A stretch of DNA of 64,000 nt from Strongylocentrotus purpuratus (taxonomy: Eukaryota; Echinodermata; Echinoidea; Camarodonta; Strongylocentrotidae): NCBI RefSeq assembly GCF_000002235.5, contig NW_022145594.1:15316501-15380500 (forward strand). The letters run 5' to 3'. Positions 32,347 to 45,764 of the stretch are shown here, piece after piece; position 1 is the first letter of the stretch, and each line of letters begins with the position of its first letter. Position numbers and translations under genes: made by a program. The notes under the pieces were generated by a model. The model was not told where the DNA came from, did no database searches, and was given only the letters and a program-made list of their open reading frames with translations.

Positions 32347-35300
32347 TCCCGTCAAATTTCGACATATTGCGAAAGTTTAAAAAGCAGTATCTTAATTGTT
32401 TTGTCCCGCATGTGACTCGGTGACTCACGTTGTAATATTTCTATGTCGCAAGTGTGAATACCCATTTCAAAATAGGTATCAAGTATATACCCACACCAGG
32501 TACTGGGTCTTTTACACATGAACAAAGACCTGAACAGCTGTGAAGTCATTGTGTGTTCGGCTGGGTAAACTTGTTTATTTTCTGCCCCCGATAAGTTCAA
32601 CTAGGGTAGCTCTTTCATGCAAACCTACTGGAGCAAGATGCAGTAGTCTCTCAGGTCTCAGACCGTTTATTTTAGATGAAAAAACAACATGTCAAGTACT
32701 TTTGCCATTATGTCGATTATAGGGGCATTTGAAGTATTCTCTTGTTTTAGGGGAATTTTCCTCTTTGATAATCTTTTCAACTGAAATTTAATCAAAAGAA
32801 GAGAAGGCTCATTCAATGTGTTCAGTTCGTGTTGATATTATATACATCTGCTCAGTTGAAATAACCCCTTTCCATTGGTTATAATTAATGCAGTTGTGTT
32901 TGTTTGTTTGTTCTTTGTTTCGTTTTTTGCTTTCATTGTTTTGTTTGATTTATGTTACAAAGTTCTGTCAAAAACAAGAAATTGAATGCCCTAAACAAAA
33001 TGGGTAGATACTAGATAGCGCTGAAGACCATAAATAATAACTGTATTTGTATACTAAAATAAAAAGAGAATGACGAACCCCAAAGATAATATTCTCTGGT
33101 GTCTGCATCATAAAACTAGTACACCTTTATATCTGTATACTAAACTGGCTCCATTTTTCTACCGCTTTTGGCAGTTCCCAAGCCTGTTATTTTGGGTAGA
33201 TTTGCAACTACGGTATATAACGGCCCCCTATTGTACTCCTACGGCTATTTGCATACAATTGCATCTTTCTGTAAGCGCTCTATATGATTATATCCCTGTT
33301 GTCCATCTCCGTTTGCTCACCTGGCGAAGCATCACAAATAGATGACGTTATCGTTCATGATCGGTTTTGTTTGTGTATACATGTATTTACAACGTCTAGT
33401 CTTGGGGCAAGACTAGACACGCCCGTGAAACACAATTGCAGAGGTGATTACAGTTTACATAATGGGTCGTGTTAAAACACAGAATTGCAGAACGAACACA
33501 CAAACTGTAATTGATCAGTGTTAGGAGTTAGAAGTGGGGATTTGTTTTTATCATGTCATTTGATATACTATTAAGTTCACAATATTGTCTTATTGATCAT
33601 ATATAAATTATCTATTATATTTCATGACATTTCTCGAGATTGCTATCTAGCGGACTGCTACTTTCGTTCCGTCCCAGGCCGGGGAGGGCGGATACATCTA
33701 TCATCTTTGTTCTGACCTTTTCAAAAACCTACATGGTATTATATCATCGCGTGTATTGTGTAATTTGATGTTTTAGCATTAATGTATTACATTATTTTGA
33801 TAGCCTAATGCGTAAAGGCTACTTGAATATTATATAACTGCTTAGGGTATACAGCAAAGATCCTCGATCTTAGGATGACCCCCTCCCTCCCCCCCCCCCC
33901 CCCACCCCCAAAGCTCGGATTAAGTGTTGAGTCTAAAGTAAGATATGCTCGGTAAGTGAAATTATTGCACTGCTGTGGGATTGCGTTATGAGTATTTAAT
34001 GCGTACATTCATATTATAGGACTTTATAACTTCGTAATTATTACCAACATGTACACACAAAAACCCTAACGGCTGGATGCCAAGCTATCCGTCGTCACGT
34101 TCTCCTTTCAAGACACGTCGAAACTAAAATTATTGCAAATACGCGGGTGTTCCCAACCACACCGGGCACGATCCATTTGAAATAATACAGAAGACGGATA
34201 TTAGCCCGTGTAATGTTGGTATAGGGAAAAAATAAATATATATATATATTCAATACAACTGATGATCCTTTTGCGTGCGTTTGACATGACGTATAGCCAT
34301 CATGACAATGAAAAATTAAATTCAAAGCCATTGGGCTGAAAATTGTTGGGGATACCCTATAATGTATACAAGTCATGTAGATGGTTATGATGCAGCGTAG
34401 TGTACCTCGTGGATATAAGTCATCTTGTCAACATGACAATATCCCCCTGAATGCAATATAAAGAACAACATTTGACCATTAACGAAAACGAGGATATAGC
34501 ATTTATAATTTGTGTAGGTGTCATATTATGGAAATATAATGAACTATGTTAATAACTCCTTTACCGACAGTTAAACAAGCTAGAAAAAAAATGTTTTGTC
34601 TGATAGTTTGTATGGTGTATCATCTTGAATTCCAGTAGTTACAATCTTCCTAAGTAATAACTATAAGTGGACTGCAGTGGTTATATCCTATATTTCCCTG
34701 TAAACGTTGTGATAAATGCAATTAATATGAATTTTACTTGTTATTAAAGGGAATCTCCCTCCGTTCATTTATAATCATAGACAACGTTTCATATTGTATA
34801 TTCCTTTTCGTTCAATAGTCATATTTGAAATACGATACCACTTTAAGAGCAGACCAGTCGATGTGACCACTGGTGTAACCTGACTTGTTAAAGGGGCGGG
34901 GCAGACAAATCACAGAGTCCGCCAAACACCTGGGTTAATGGATTAGAAAAGGTCTCGACTCCATGATGGATGACTTTGTTTTTAACGAATCAATAAAGGG
35001 ATGAAGTGGAACCCATGTCCCTTCCCGTGCAACTTGTATGTGCATGTGACGTTGCTATAATTTGATATTCGTCCACACTGGACAAAAAGGCCATAATTTT
35101 ACCATGCTTTTCAGAAGAGTGCCTTCTCTTTAATATCGTTGTAGTTTAACTCTACTATTTCCATTAAAAGCATTTTCATAAATGCACTTAACAGTTTACA
35201 CCGTTGATTTACCTCGTAGAGAACCTTTCACATAATATTCATATAGTAATTTATAGTTCCTGAATTTCCTGTTGTAATTTGAGTACATACTTCCTTATCA

Positions 35301-37204
35301 CGCGCCCGTCATCAAAAGTCTGTCAGGAAAGTTGATATACCTAGTACCATGGAGGTCCATGCTAGTGCCTACATAAATCGATTTGTTTCCTGGGAAACCA
35401 TCATTAATAACTGTCACATGCATACTTCTGAAGGCTGAATCATTTGGTCACAAAGGAAGAAGCGAATGAGTTGTTATGTTCCATAGCTGAAATGTTCATG
35501 GCAGTGCTTTACGATCGAATGAACTTTCTGAATCGAAATAAATGAAACTCATTTGACCTTTGGCCTGCCGTGTGCATGGAAATTAATCAACTAGGCTACT
35601 AGAAAAAGAAGAAAAAAACGTCTGCATATCTACTGCAAGTGTAGGTCAAAATCTGACCCACAAGCTTGAGGTCAATATGTTGACCTAGTACATTTCGCCG
35701 GAAATAATGAAATATTATGGGTTTACACGCAGGCGTCCTCACCATTCTATACTAATGTTAGAATAACGAGCATGTTTGTATTGCATGTTGCTTTTTCATA
35801 TTTTTGCGTTACTGCTGCAGATTGTTGCCCCGTCTTTGACACCGCATCTCCCCCATGGTATTTAAGGAGCTATGCCATTGATATATTGCTGAAGTCTCTT
35901 GAATCTCATCCGAAAGGCCCTCAGTTCGACCCTCGCTTGGTGCTTATACATCCTTAATTTTCCCCATAGAAACTAATTGTCGATTCTTCTTCCATTTTGA
36001 GAAAATACCTCTAAGTCTAAAGGTTGATACATTTTGAACATTGAAGCAAAGGCGTATGAGATCCCCCCCCCCCCGACCAAAAAGATAGAACATAAGTATA
36101 CATCAATAAATAAGTACATTAAAGAAAAAGAATGCGTTACTAATTAATTTCAATTAATGAATACCAAAAAAAAAGAGGTAAAATAATTCCCGTGTACAGT
36201 TGCCCAATGTATGCCCATTGTGATTTTTTTTTGTTTTTGTATTTGATCTGTATCAAATTGCGTATTGCCATTTGATCCAAATCCATTCAGTCAAATTCCC
36301 ATAATTATCCTTCATTTGGTCTATACTCAGTCCGCTATATAGGCCTACACGTTGTCCAGTCAACATTTCACTCAATGAATCATCATAATGAGAAAATAAT
36401 GGTTTTAACCAGTAGACCCAAATGGCAATTTAGTCTATAAGCTCTTAGTCTAATTGGCAGTTTGTCTACAATATGTTTACCACTTCGTCCAATAACCATT
36501 TAGGTTATTACCATTTCGTCCAATTGCCGTGTTGTGCAATATGAAAGGTCTAAACCCAATTAGTCCATGCAATACCCATTTCCATATTTCATGCATCTGT
36601 CCCTCTCGATCCGGGTGTATCGATCATTTCGATGGCTGACTGGCAAAACTGGCAGTAATTATACTTGCAGAGACGTATGGAAATATTATTGACCTTATTC
36701 TTGGCTGAAGCATTCAAATGAAACTGAAAGTATGCTAATCCAGTTTTGTCGACTTATCTAGGTCCGTCCTTCAGTATTTGTACTTCTCAGGATGTTAACA
36801 ATATCTCAAAAACCAATTGTGTTGCCATCGATATGGTAATATGCCAAAAAAGTAACAGACAATTGAAAACTTCTTTTGTGCTAAATGACATATTATAATG
36901 AGAGGGCAGAATGATAGATTGTGCAACCTTCGTAAACTGAAATTAACTCTTTATTGTCAATCTTCTCTGCGAAATTATGTAAACATATTTCATTTTCAAA
37001 TTGTTTATTTGTCATTGTGCCGGAGAAGGACAGACTGCTATATTAAAACATAAGGATAGAAGGAAACAAAGTCCATAATTGTTGTTTTACCAATTGTATT
37101 CGCATACACGTTAGCAATATTTTGACACAACTCTTTCGCACTTTATGGAAAATCTGAAACGATCTTAACCAAGGTCCAAACAAAGGTTGTTGCGACAATT
37201 ATGA

Positions 37205-37305
37205 ATAATGATGATAATGTCGATGACGATGATGATAGCGATTATAATACTAATGATAATAATACTGATAATGATAATAATAATAATAATAATGATAACT
37301 ATTTA
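37205..37305. repeat. (GAT/AAT)n trinucleotide repeat
   Basis: Imperfect GATGAT/AATAAT repeats. The Met/Ile-rich open frame over it is an artefact of composition. Confidence 0.9.
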
Positions 37306-38493
37306 CACATCATTTATCTACATCACCATGCAAGTCGATACTTACATGTATAAGCAGCATCTAATACTGATAATCGTTATACTCATAACATAGTACTACT
37401 GTTTCGTTTTCGACCACTAATCATAATACATCATGCTTCTAAACCGCAAAATATAATGATGTCTCTATGCCATCTATTATAGATGATACATAAAGACATT
37501 GTACAAATCTACTTCGAAAGAATCATAACAAACTAACAAAGTTCATGTTTGAAAGGAAATAAAATATTTTACCATTAATTCCTCTAGTATAACTATTCCT
37601 CCTTTCTTATGGTGTGAAAGACAATTATTACTTGTCCTTGTTTATTAGTTATCCATAGGGTACTGTTAGAAAGTGTGACCATTGAGTTTATAAGTATCCG
37701 TGACACCAATTTGTTATATTCAATTTTTTGAGAACAAGAGACCAGTGCAGTGAAACGAAAAACGGGTTACACGTTGGCTGCGAGGCAAATCCCACAGCGA
37801 CTTGAAACTAGGCTAGTCAAAACACGCTCTGCTGTAGTGGATGGCCAGAACAGCTGATAACCACACACGAGCAAATAGGCAGGGTTGCATTGTTCTGTAA
37901 ACATACCATTACTGACTATTATTCCATAATATTTATAACACCACAAGCTGCAATTCATTTGGCAAACTGACAAGAGTACAGTAGTCGTATATTATAATAA
38001 ATAGACTGTCATCTATATAGCGCATGCATAATCAATTAAAAACTGCTCTATGCGCTTTACATACAGCTCTCCAAGTCCAAGATTACTTTATTGACTACAA
38101 TATTACAAACACATGTGTCTTTAGATTCCGCTTCAATGATTTTGTAGGCTAATAATATTAAAACTTGAAAACGTTAACTGCTTTATACAGTTTAGTTTGG
38201 CAAAGGAATAGAAGGAGTTGTTGAGAATAATATTTTTACCACAGAAGGTGTATGCAAATCATTTTTTTTTGCAACAACCCTCCATTAACGTTAAATGTGG
38301 CGTCTACTACATTTGTTTCATATAGTATTTTCAATACACAACTGTGAAATAAAAAATGATTGTTCGCATCTGTATTATTAATGTAGAGTGGGATAATAAC
38401 AAAATAAAACATACGCAAAATAAAAGGATCGATGGTATAATAGGATATACATTAAAGCTTATCTGCCGTAGTTTACAGGAGGGATTAGACCGC

Positions 38494-38643
38494 TCTGCAA
38501 GGTCACTGGACAGGTGGTTATTTCATCAACTCAGCTCTCAGTTAACATAAAAAAAAGAGGATCATGGGGGACCAATGGTCACCGATTAGGCATTGTTTGA
38601 AATATAGAGGGCGCAAGTAGCTACCAGTAGTGCAGTGGGCCTT
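38494..38643 (+). repeat. Interspersed repeat family R150, copy 1
   Basis: A roughly 150-bp unit starting CTGCAAGGTCACTG and including GACAGGTGGTTAT, GGGGGACCAA, CGATTAGGCATTGTTTG, GGCGCAAGTAGC and AGTGCAGTGGG. Two more copies lie in other introns of the same gene. CACTG and CAGTG near the ends hint at short terminal inverted repeats. Confidence 0.8.
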
Positions 38644-41623
38644 TAAGATCGCGCATATGAACACAGTGTCATGATCATGATCACAATATGGCATACGGAC
38701 TTTCCTATTTAATCTCAAACACGTCATTTGAACTAGAACTACATGCTATTATAAAAAATAAGATATTATTTATGTTAACAATATATAATGGTGGGACAGA
38801 TATCAGCACATACGAGAAGCCTCATTCTGGGGTACACCACCACATTTTCCAGGATAGGCATACATGTAGTTTATGAAAGCGTGAGAGTATGATGAGAGAG
38901 AAAAATGAAATTGCTGCACTGACAATTACTCATTGTATATATTTTTCTTTAATATCCACGGGACACAAAGAAAGTAGTGTGGGAAAAATTGGTATCGCGC
39001 CTCTAGGCATAGAGACACCATGGTCTACATGTAGTTTATTAGCATGGTAACAGCGACTACATCCCTCGCAAATAAAGGTTCCGCTCTAATGGCTTCAGCG
39101 TGAGAGAGAAGAGAAGACAGCGAACAGCTGATGCCGCTATTTAAAGGAGAAAACGCACTTTTACGTCGCGGATTGTGCTATGTCATACAGAGGTTATATT
39201 ACCTTTGTTCATTGTATTAATGTAGTTTTTTCTGCCACAATAGTGCTTGTGTTAGAATTAAACTACGAATCTGGAACCTGTTTAGCATTTCTCTTTTCAA
39301 TATGGCTTTGATTCATGTCATAAAATAGTATCAATGCTCCTGTTTCCTTCAGCATGGGTTGGATAAAGTTCGCCTTTTGGCCAAATTTCTCTCACAATCG
39401 TACGGATACATATCTGAAGACTTTTAAGAGGCTAATTCAAGCTTTCCAGACTTTCACAAATGCCACTAAACGATCATGGTTTCGAGAGAACTACATGTAC
39501 TATAACAATTGTTTGTTTTGTTCAAATTGTTTTGGTTTCATTTTCAATTTTCTCCATGATGACTGTGCTAAATAACCACTCGGTATTAAAATACAGGCTA
39601 ACACCGCGTTTCAACGACTCCATAAAACATACACGGAAACGCCATGAACTCTGAAGGTGCATCTACATAAACCGAGCTAAAAGGGAGAAATGACGGAGGA
39701 AGTTGCGCAAATTGATTTATCCGTCTATAAAGTTCAACTAGATAATTAAAAAGCCATCGACCTGCGGAACGTCATATATTCGGACACCATTGCAGAGTGT
39801 ATTATATTGATATGACAGACGTCATCATAGACACCAGTCAACTTGTCTGTTCATTGTTAAACCTTGATGTTCCTGTATATTGTTTAAACGTACTCAAAAG
39901 GAATCATATTCCTTTTCTCACTCCAGACAGCAATTCCAAATTGTCGTCATCTTATCTCACACAATTATGATGCGACTGATTTTACCCGAAGCTTTATTTT
40001 GTTTAGAGCATGTAGGTTATATAAAGGCTGGCAAGTGGATCTTAAGTTAGGTTAGGTATTTATGTTGATTGTTTATAATGTAGATATTGCATTTGTTATT
40101 CATGTATTCTAATACCAGTAGCATGACATAAATTGATTACAAGAATTTGCCAGGCCATAACAACAACCAGTGTATTTGCCCAGAATAAATAATAATTTAT
40201 TTTTAAATTGTTTAAGTTTACCTGAAGCAGGACTTTTCCGCCGGAGCTCGTGACTTACAAGCCTCTAATCGTCACACTATGAAAATGCGATTCTACCTTT
40301 AACATCTTTCCGTCGCTGAAGCGAAGAGCCCCTGGTAACAGCGTAGACATGGCGTTTGATCGTGATAAACGAGAATACTAATCATGCATAACAATGAGCC
40401 ATGACCTACAAGTACAACGCACTTCGTGACATGACGCATGCGCAGTATACACCCAGCTGCGGTCCACTAGATTTGGTGAATAGGGCTTTCCCCTCGATCA
40501 GCTGTTTGAGTTAGTCATTGTAGTCTGGTTTGCCAGACCCATTATTATAAGCTTCTTTGTGTGGGTGTCGTGAATCCAGCAGTGAGTTTCCGACCGAGTG
40601 TAATTCAACATTGATGACGGATTTTACCTATTTATCTTTAGGTTGGTAAAACATAATGTTGGCTTCAATGCAAAAAGGTTAAAAGTGATTCCTAACCTTG
40701 TATGGTTTGATTATACTGGCAACATTCTCAGTTTATTGTTTAATTTGTCATGATGTTAGGGAAACCCCTATTCTTACCTGGCTACAAGAGTGTATGACAA
40801 TGGGCCTATGAACTTCAACATTTACTTGTCATTTCTGATCTAATTTTAGTATCCCTTTGATCAAGCCCTTTGCATAATCTGAGTGTTATAATAACCACAA
40901 TGTATAAAAATCGCCCTTACCAGAAAGAGGTATTAATATGTAGGCGACTAGACGTGGGACTTACTCATTTCCCCCTCCAAGACCTTGTCAACCAAATTAG
41001 TTTTTTGCCTAGGCAGATTCTGTAACTTAGGTGGTTTCTGTAGTGTGGTGCTTTGTTCTTAAAATACATTCGCAATATCCTCCCATTGCTTCCCATTTAA
41101 GAGAGAATAGAGTGTATGAAGTAGCTAAGATATTGGGGGGGGGGGGTGGTCAAACAGTATTTTCCCCTCTAGACTATACACAGAGACTATTCATTTATGA
41201 GATAAATTAACACAACTATATAGTGGGTTCGAGGAGTTGGCTTTTGGACGTTGTGTGATATGATCATAGCTGATTCATGTTGTGTTTTTCTTCCCAGTTT
41301 TGTATATATGAATTGATGATGTATAAAACTCGCAGCAATTATTATGCTACAACATGTTGCTATAGCATACGGACATATGTTCGCTCTTAAGCGAACAAAG
41401 AACCTCGCGGTACATAGTGATTGTTGTTACGTAATGAGGTTGTTAGCACCCCTGCAATACAAACGTGATTAAATGACTAATAGAAATTGATCTTCGTCCT
41501 GGTCCTGCATGCCTTAATAACGGAACCCTTTTGATGTGTGGGTAACTGTGTTATTACCGTTAGATAATTACGAGTTTATAATGATGATGAATGCGGGATT
41601 TACAGGCTAGGGTGCAGAGCTTT

Positions 41624-42085
41624 ACCCCCCCCCCCCCCCCTCCCAAGGGCGATTGGTGTAGGACTGATATATAGCATATACGAACAGTAGTAAATAATGA
41701 TATTCCTGGGCAGTCCCACTGAGTCATAACTTCAGCTGGACAAAAACTGTTTAGACAAAGACAAGACATTCCACATCTTGATAGCGTAAAGTAACTTTGT
41801 CGATCCTCTGGTCAAATGTTCTTGCCAGCTCACTTTGAAATCTCAATGTTTCATCACCAGCCGGCGATTAACACTACATTTACGCGACAAAATAATACCC
41901 TCATTGTAATCATTAACTCTTATATCATCAACCAGAATTTCGCTTGCTATGTATGGGCCTATAAAACATTATTATTTGCAGACACGCGTTTTACTTGCAC
42001 GAACAAAGAAAGTTTGATGCAATCGTCCTGCAAAAGGGCAGTTACACAAACGGCAGACAAGGGGGGGGGGGGGGGGGGATTATGA
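41624..42085. repeat. Segment bounded by poly-C and poly-G runs
   Basis: A run of about 18 C (41624-41641) and a run of about 19 G followed by ATTATGAGCC (42061-42089) bracket 420 bases. The right end resembles the poly-G ATTATGGCC terminus of the element at 8152-8870. This may be a related non-autonomous element. The pairing of ends is inferred. Confidence 0.35.
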
Positions 42086-42125
42086 GCCTAAATAATACAT
42101 ATCGAAGTTTGTTGTCGGGGTTAGA

Positions 42126-42300
42126 ATGTTCATTCTTTATTTATTTATTTATTTATTTATTTGTCGTTTTATTTTGACAGGGTAGCCCTTTCAGTTATAA
42201 AAACTGCTCGACCAAGGGGCCCTGTATCAACATAATCAAAAACATTTTTACAAAACATATAAACATACATAAGTTATAATAACCCTTATAATAATGTTGA
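42126..42300 (-). repeat. LINE 3' end, reverse orientation
   Basis: An (ATTT)n run (42137-42162) is followed on the plus strand by GACAGGGTAGCCCTTTCAGT, CTGCTCGACCAAGGGGCCC and TGTATCAACATAATC. Reversed, this is a LINE 3'-UTR ending in (AAAT)n. The 49530-49897 fragment has a similar layout (GGGCCTCC...GGAGCCACCCTA...(AAAT)n). Confidence 0.6.
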
Positions 42301-44339
42301 TAGGTACAGAACTAATTGTTTTTCTTAGCTTGTACACTGTAATTGATGCACGAATTGTGCCCTAAATTTCACAAGATAGTGCCCTGGTTTGTAAAACACG
42401 GTGCTTCAATAACCAAGTCAAATGCAGAGGAAATTGAATCAAGAACGTCATCGTCACCGAGAGCGCTCAGTAAATCACCACCCCGTTTTCATGAACATGA
42501 CTATACGAGATAACGGCATTGTGACGTATTATGACGTAGTCACGAGGCACATTTTGTTGTGAACTGTGCCTGGATTAAGAAAGGCGGGAACGAGGAAGGA
42601 TCATGTGCTTGGATAAAATGAAGAAGTGATCGACAGGACGCTCATTATTATGGTGTTACTGCGATAAGCCCATAACCATAGATTCGCCACTAGCTCCTCT
42701 TATCAGAATCTACCTTTCTGAATCTTAGTTTCTCAAGAGCTAGCAAAGCATGGGAGCAACATTATGGATACATTATCTTTATAATGGAACATTTATTTCG
42801 TCCTAAATTCAACTTGATTTCGTTCTTAAAATTACACTGATACCATCATTTTTAAAATGCAAATAAGCCTTCCCTCGTTGCCCGAGTATGAGGTTTTCCC
42901 GAAAAAGACCCCCTTTTTCGAGAGGGGTTGTGCCCTTATGGATCAAGTTCACTGAGAACAAAATCGCAACTAGGTTTGACAATCAACTCAATGGGAAAGT
43001 CAAGTTCGGATTGCGTAATATGTCGTTGTCATATTTGCATATTTCAATAGGTGATGCACGTAAAGGGCAATCGTTATTGCGTCAGGGTGTTTTATGCTTG
43101 AAATGTAGTCGCTATCGTGCTATAATAACATATGATGTAATCTTGAAGAGGATATTTTTCTGAAAGCCACATACAAAAGATACATTTCTCATTACGAAAT
43201 CGTTTGGCATGACAATGATTTGGAAATAATGTTGTAAAGTTCTGAAAGCGATTTGTAAGGACTTAGCATTACGAACAATACGAATAATGAAACCGAAACG
43301 CACGGATCGTGGTGAAACTATACAATCGTCATGCATAACATATGTTCTGAACTAAAAGTCTATATAAAATGCAGCACTTGTAATAGACCATGGGCCAGTC
43401 TCAGCTCCGTGGTCTTTCCCTGGAAAATACTTTATTTTGTCCTAAATGATCAATAGACATATATTTAAGAACAATGGTAAAATGTTCCCATCTCCACATT
43501 CGTTATTTTTTTCACAATTTTGATATAAAGTTGCAAAATGTAGCAGACAGCCATTCTGCAATGATGATGTCATAGCTGTTCCTTAATTGTCCAATCACAG
43601 CTGGGGTGTTAGGTACTTCCCAGTGGGAGTCCACGGAATTCAAAAACTATGCAAGAAAACAGGCCTATAAGTCCAGAAGTGTTCATTCAGGCTACACTGT
43701 AACATTCATTACAAGCTTGCATGCATGTCCCTTGCATGTAGTACACAAATAGCCAATCCGCCACTATAATGGGTATTTCTTTGTCCATTCCCTAGCAATA
43801 AAGTTGATCACATTTCTACGTCGCGATCACCACCACCGGGTGGTATGAAGAAAATCATAATTCAATATAGGTCGGAGGGTACCGGCATGTTGGGATCCCC
43901 GAGGTTCTTTGTCTCCGGCTAAAATACATCAATCACCGTTTGGCCAGGAAAGGAAAGTTCTTTGTCCTGTAAGGCCCTTTTTCTTATTTTTTATCCCAAT
44001 TTAAATGTAAGTGCCTCTAACAAACGGCCTGTAGGGGTATTTGATAACACTCCGTAACATGTCCAGCTTGCAAGGAGAGGATACAACTGTTCAGAGTGGA
44101 ACTTGGGAAGAGAATCAGGGAGCAATTTGTATTCAATGAAAGATTAGTGACCCGGGTCGGGGTACTTTGTGCTTTTTCGGATAAAAGACACACATGGTTA
44201 GTGCTTGGACGACAAGGAAGAAATAATACCAAAATATACGATTGTAGTGACTTGATTAGAAAGAAAGAGAAGGGGAGGGCGGGATAGGTAGGGGTTAAAC
44301 AGGAGAGAAGGGGAACACACTAAAAGGGGACACGGACAA

Positions 44340-44441
44340 AAGAGAAGAGTGAGGAGGTATAGGAGTGAGAGAAAGCTGAGAGAGACAAAACAGAGACAGA
44401 GCGAGAGATAAGCATGAGCAAAAAGAAAGTTCGAAAGAAAT

Positions 44442-44473
<32 letters not shown>

Positions 44474-44540
44474 GGTCAAAGGAAGAACGACAGTCACAGA
44501 CCTAACAATTACATAAAGAGAGAGAGAGAGAGAGACAAGG
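44340..44540. repeat. (GA)n microsatellites and poly-G
   Basis: GA repeats at 44442-44462 and 44518-44535 flank a run of 13 G (44463-44475). Confidence 0.95.
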
Positions 44541-45204
44541 AAAGAAAACTGGAGGCCATAAACACAGGTTGTTATAGAGAAAAGAGTGTGCGGAGGAGCT
44601 GAAGGGCCAGGCTTAGAAAAACTCGTTTCTTTGTAAGAGATTCGTATACAAAAAACATTTGGTCTACATTATCAACGACAGACACGGAAGAAAGACAGAA
44701 TAAATAAAGTAGTCGAAAACAAAGAGACCGTAAGGGGACGGAAGCGGAAGGAGCCTAGCCATACAACCACAATAACCGAGAGATGTAGATTTTAGTTTCC
44801 CTATTTGGTCATTATTATGTGCCAAATTAATTAATCATAACATTCATCTTGCCATAAGCATGGAGCTACATAAATACACCGGAAACATAATGACACACAC
44901 AGTTTCACATTGTTAACAAAGAATTCAGGAAATCACTCAATAGTACATAACACTTTTCTCTCGAACGTTTGATTGGCTTGAAACCAAATTTATATACAAT
45001 TAGATATTGCCTAAATCTACTGTGGGGTTAATTATGTTATCTGTGGTTAATGAATATTTGGTTTGGTTTGGTTTTGCATAATCATTGTTACCAGTAAAGA
45101 ACAATCACCCAGACGAAAATCTGGGAGCGTAAACAGCAAAATTTCAATAGGTTTTACTGAATGATAATGGCAATAACTGTACTTTATTTAGGAGAAACCA
45201 AAAT

Positions 45205-45345
45205 GGTGATATTATTATTAATATTACTTTTATCATAATTATTATCATTATTATCATTATTATTATTACTATTATTATTATTATTATTGTTATTATCGTA
45301 ATAATAATTATTATTATCGTAATCATTATCATTATCTTTTTCGCC
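45205..45345. repeat. (ATT/ATC)n tract just upstream of the Ig1 exon
   Basis: About 140 bases of ATTATT/ATCATT/GTAATA trinucleotides end only about 15 bases before the splice acceptor at 45358. The polypyrimidine tract of the acceptor (CTTTTTCGCC...CCTTAC) immediately follows it. Confidence 0.95.
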
Positions 45346-45358
45346 ATCATCCTTACAG

Positions 45359-45730
45359 CTTCCCTGATGTGCGAAAGTATATCAGCGCTCGAAATCTTCA
45401 CCCAAAAGACAGTATCCCTGTGGCTGGACAAGACAGACCAAAGCATCCCATGCGATGTACGACTACAGGAGGGGGAGCGGATATCGGGGTTCTCCTGGAG
45501 CCGAGCGCAGGAGGGGGCATCGGACCCAATCGAAATTATAAAGGTGTTCCGCGATGTTGTATCGGGCTCGGGAATTGAGAGCGGGAATTTCAGTCTTTCA
45601 GAGAACAAGTCGCTGGTATTACACCGGCCACCAACGATAGAGGACGAGGGGCAATACATCTGCAAAGTGATTTTATCGGGCGCCTCCGCGGGGGATCAAA
45701 ATACAAATTCCAGTACTATTCGTGTTCTTT
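45359..45730 (+). CDS. IgSF transmembrane receptor, exon 2 (V-type Ig domain)
   Basis: This exon gives the gene its identity. Residues 25-147 of the predicted 475-residue protein finish the signal peptide and then form an Ig domain. It has Cys55 in SIPCDV, Trp70 in GFSWSR, and the DEGQYIC motif (Asp119 to Cys125). The Cys-Cys spacing and the long C'-E region fit a V-set domain. Sequons NFS, NKS and NSS suggest glycosylation. The exon is bounded by CCTTACAG|CT and CTTT|GTAAGT, phase 1 at both ends. The whole gene is eight exons: 30266-30335, 45359-45730, 46910-47257, 47703-47876, 50103-50144, 51208-51297, 51906-51995 and 52951-53192. It encodes a type I cell-surface protein with two Ig domains, a helix and a long tail, a layout seen in adhesion and immune receptors (V-C2 type). 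Ligand and orthology are unknown. Confidence 0.9.
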
Positions 45731-45764
45731 GTAAGTAGTAGTGAAATACATTTTCTTTCTTGAG

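Larger units (their letters stand above)
30336..45358 (+). other. Intron 1 of the IgSF receptor gene (15 kb)
   Basis: Donor GTAAGT at 30336; acceptor ...CATCCTTACAG at 45358. It holds an imperfect palindrome (30675-30716), a tandem duplication (32012-32346), poly-C/poly-G tracts, trinucleotide repeats (37205-37300), an interspersed repeat (38494-38643), a reversed LINE 3' end (42126-42300) and purine-rich microsatellites (44340-44540). A possible reversed SINE 3' fragment (TCTATATAGCGC...GCGCTTTACA) lies at about 37995-38065. No additional splice-bounded coding exon was recognised, so long stretches (30717-32011, 32347-37200, 38644-41620, 42301-44340) hold nothing I can name. Confidence 0.6.

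Noticed and set aside
35772..35957. Open frame starting with a hydrophobic leader-like segment (MFVLHVAFSYFCVTAA)
   Set aside because: No downstream donor in a useful phase and no following domain. The later part resembles a degenerate tRNA-like sequence (AGTTCGACCC).
44057..44287. Protein-like stretch (TCPACKERIQLFRVELGKR...)
   Set aside because: It looks coding at first sight, but it has no recognisable family, no splice sites that fit the receptor gene, and it runs into a purine-rich microsatellite. I leave it uncalled, although a transposon fragment is possible.
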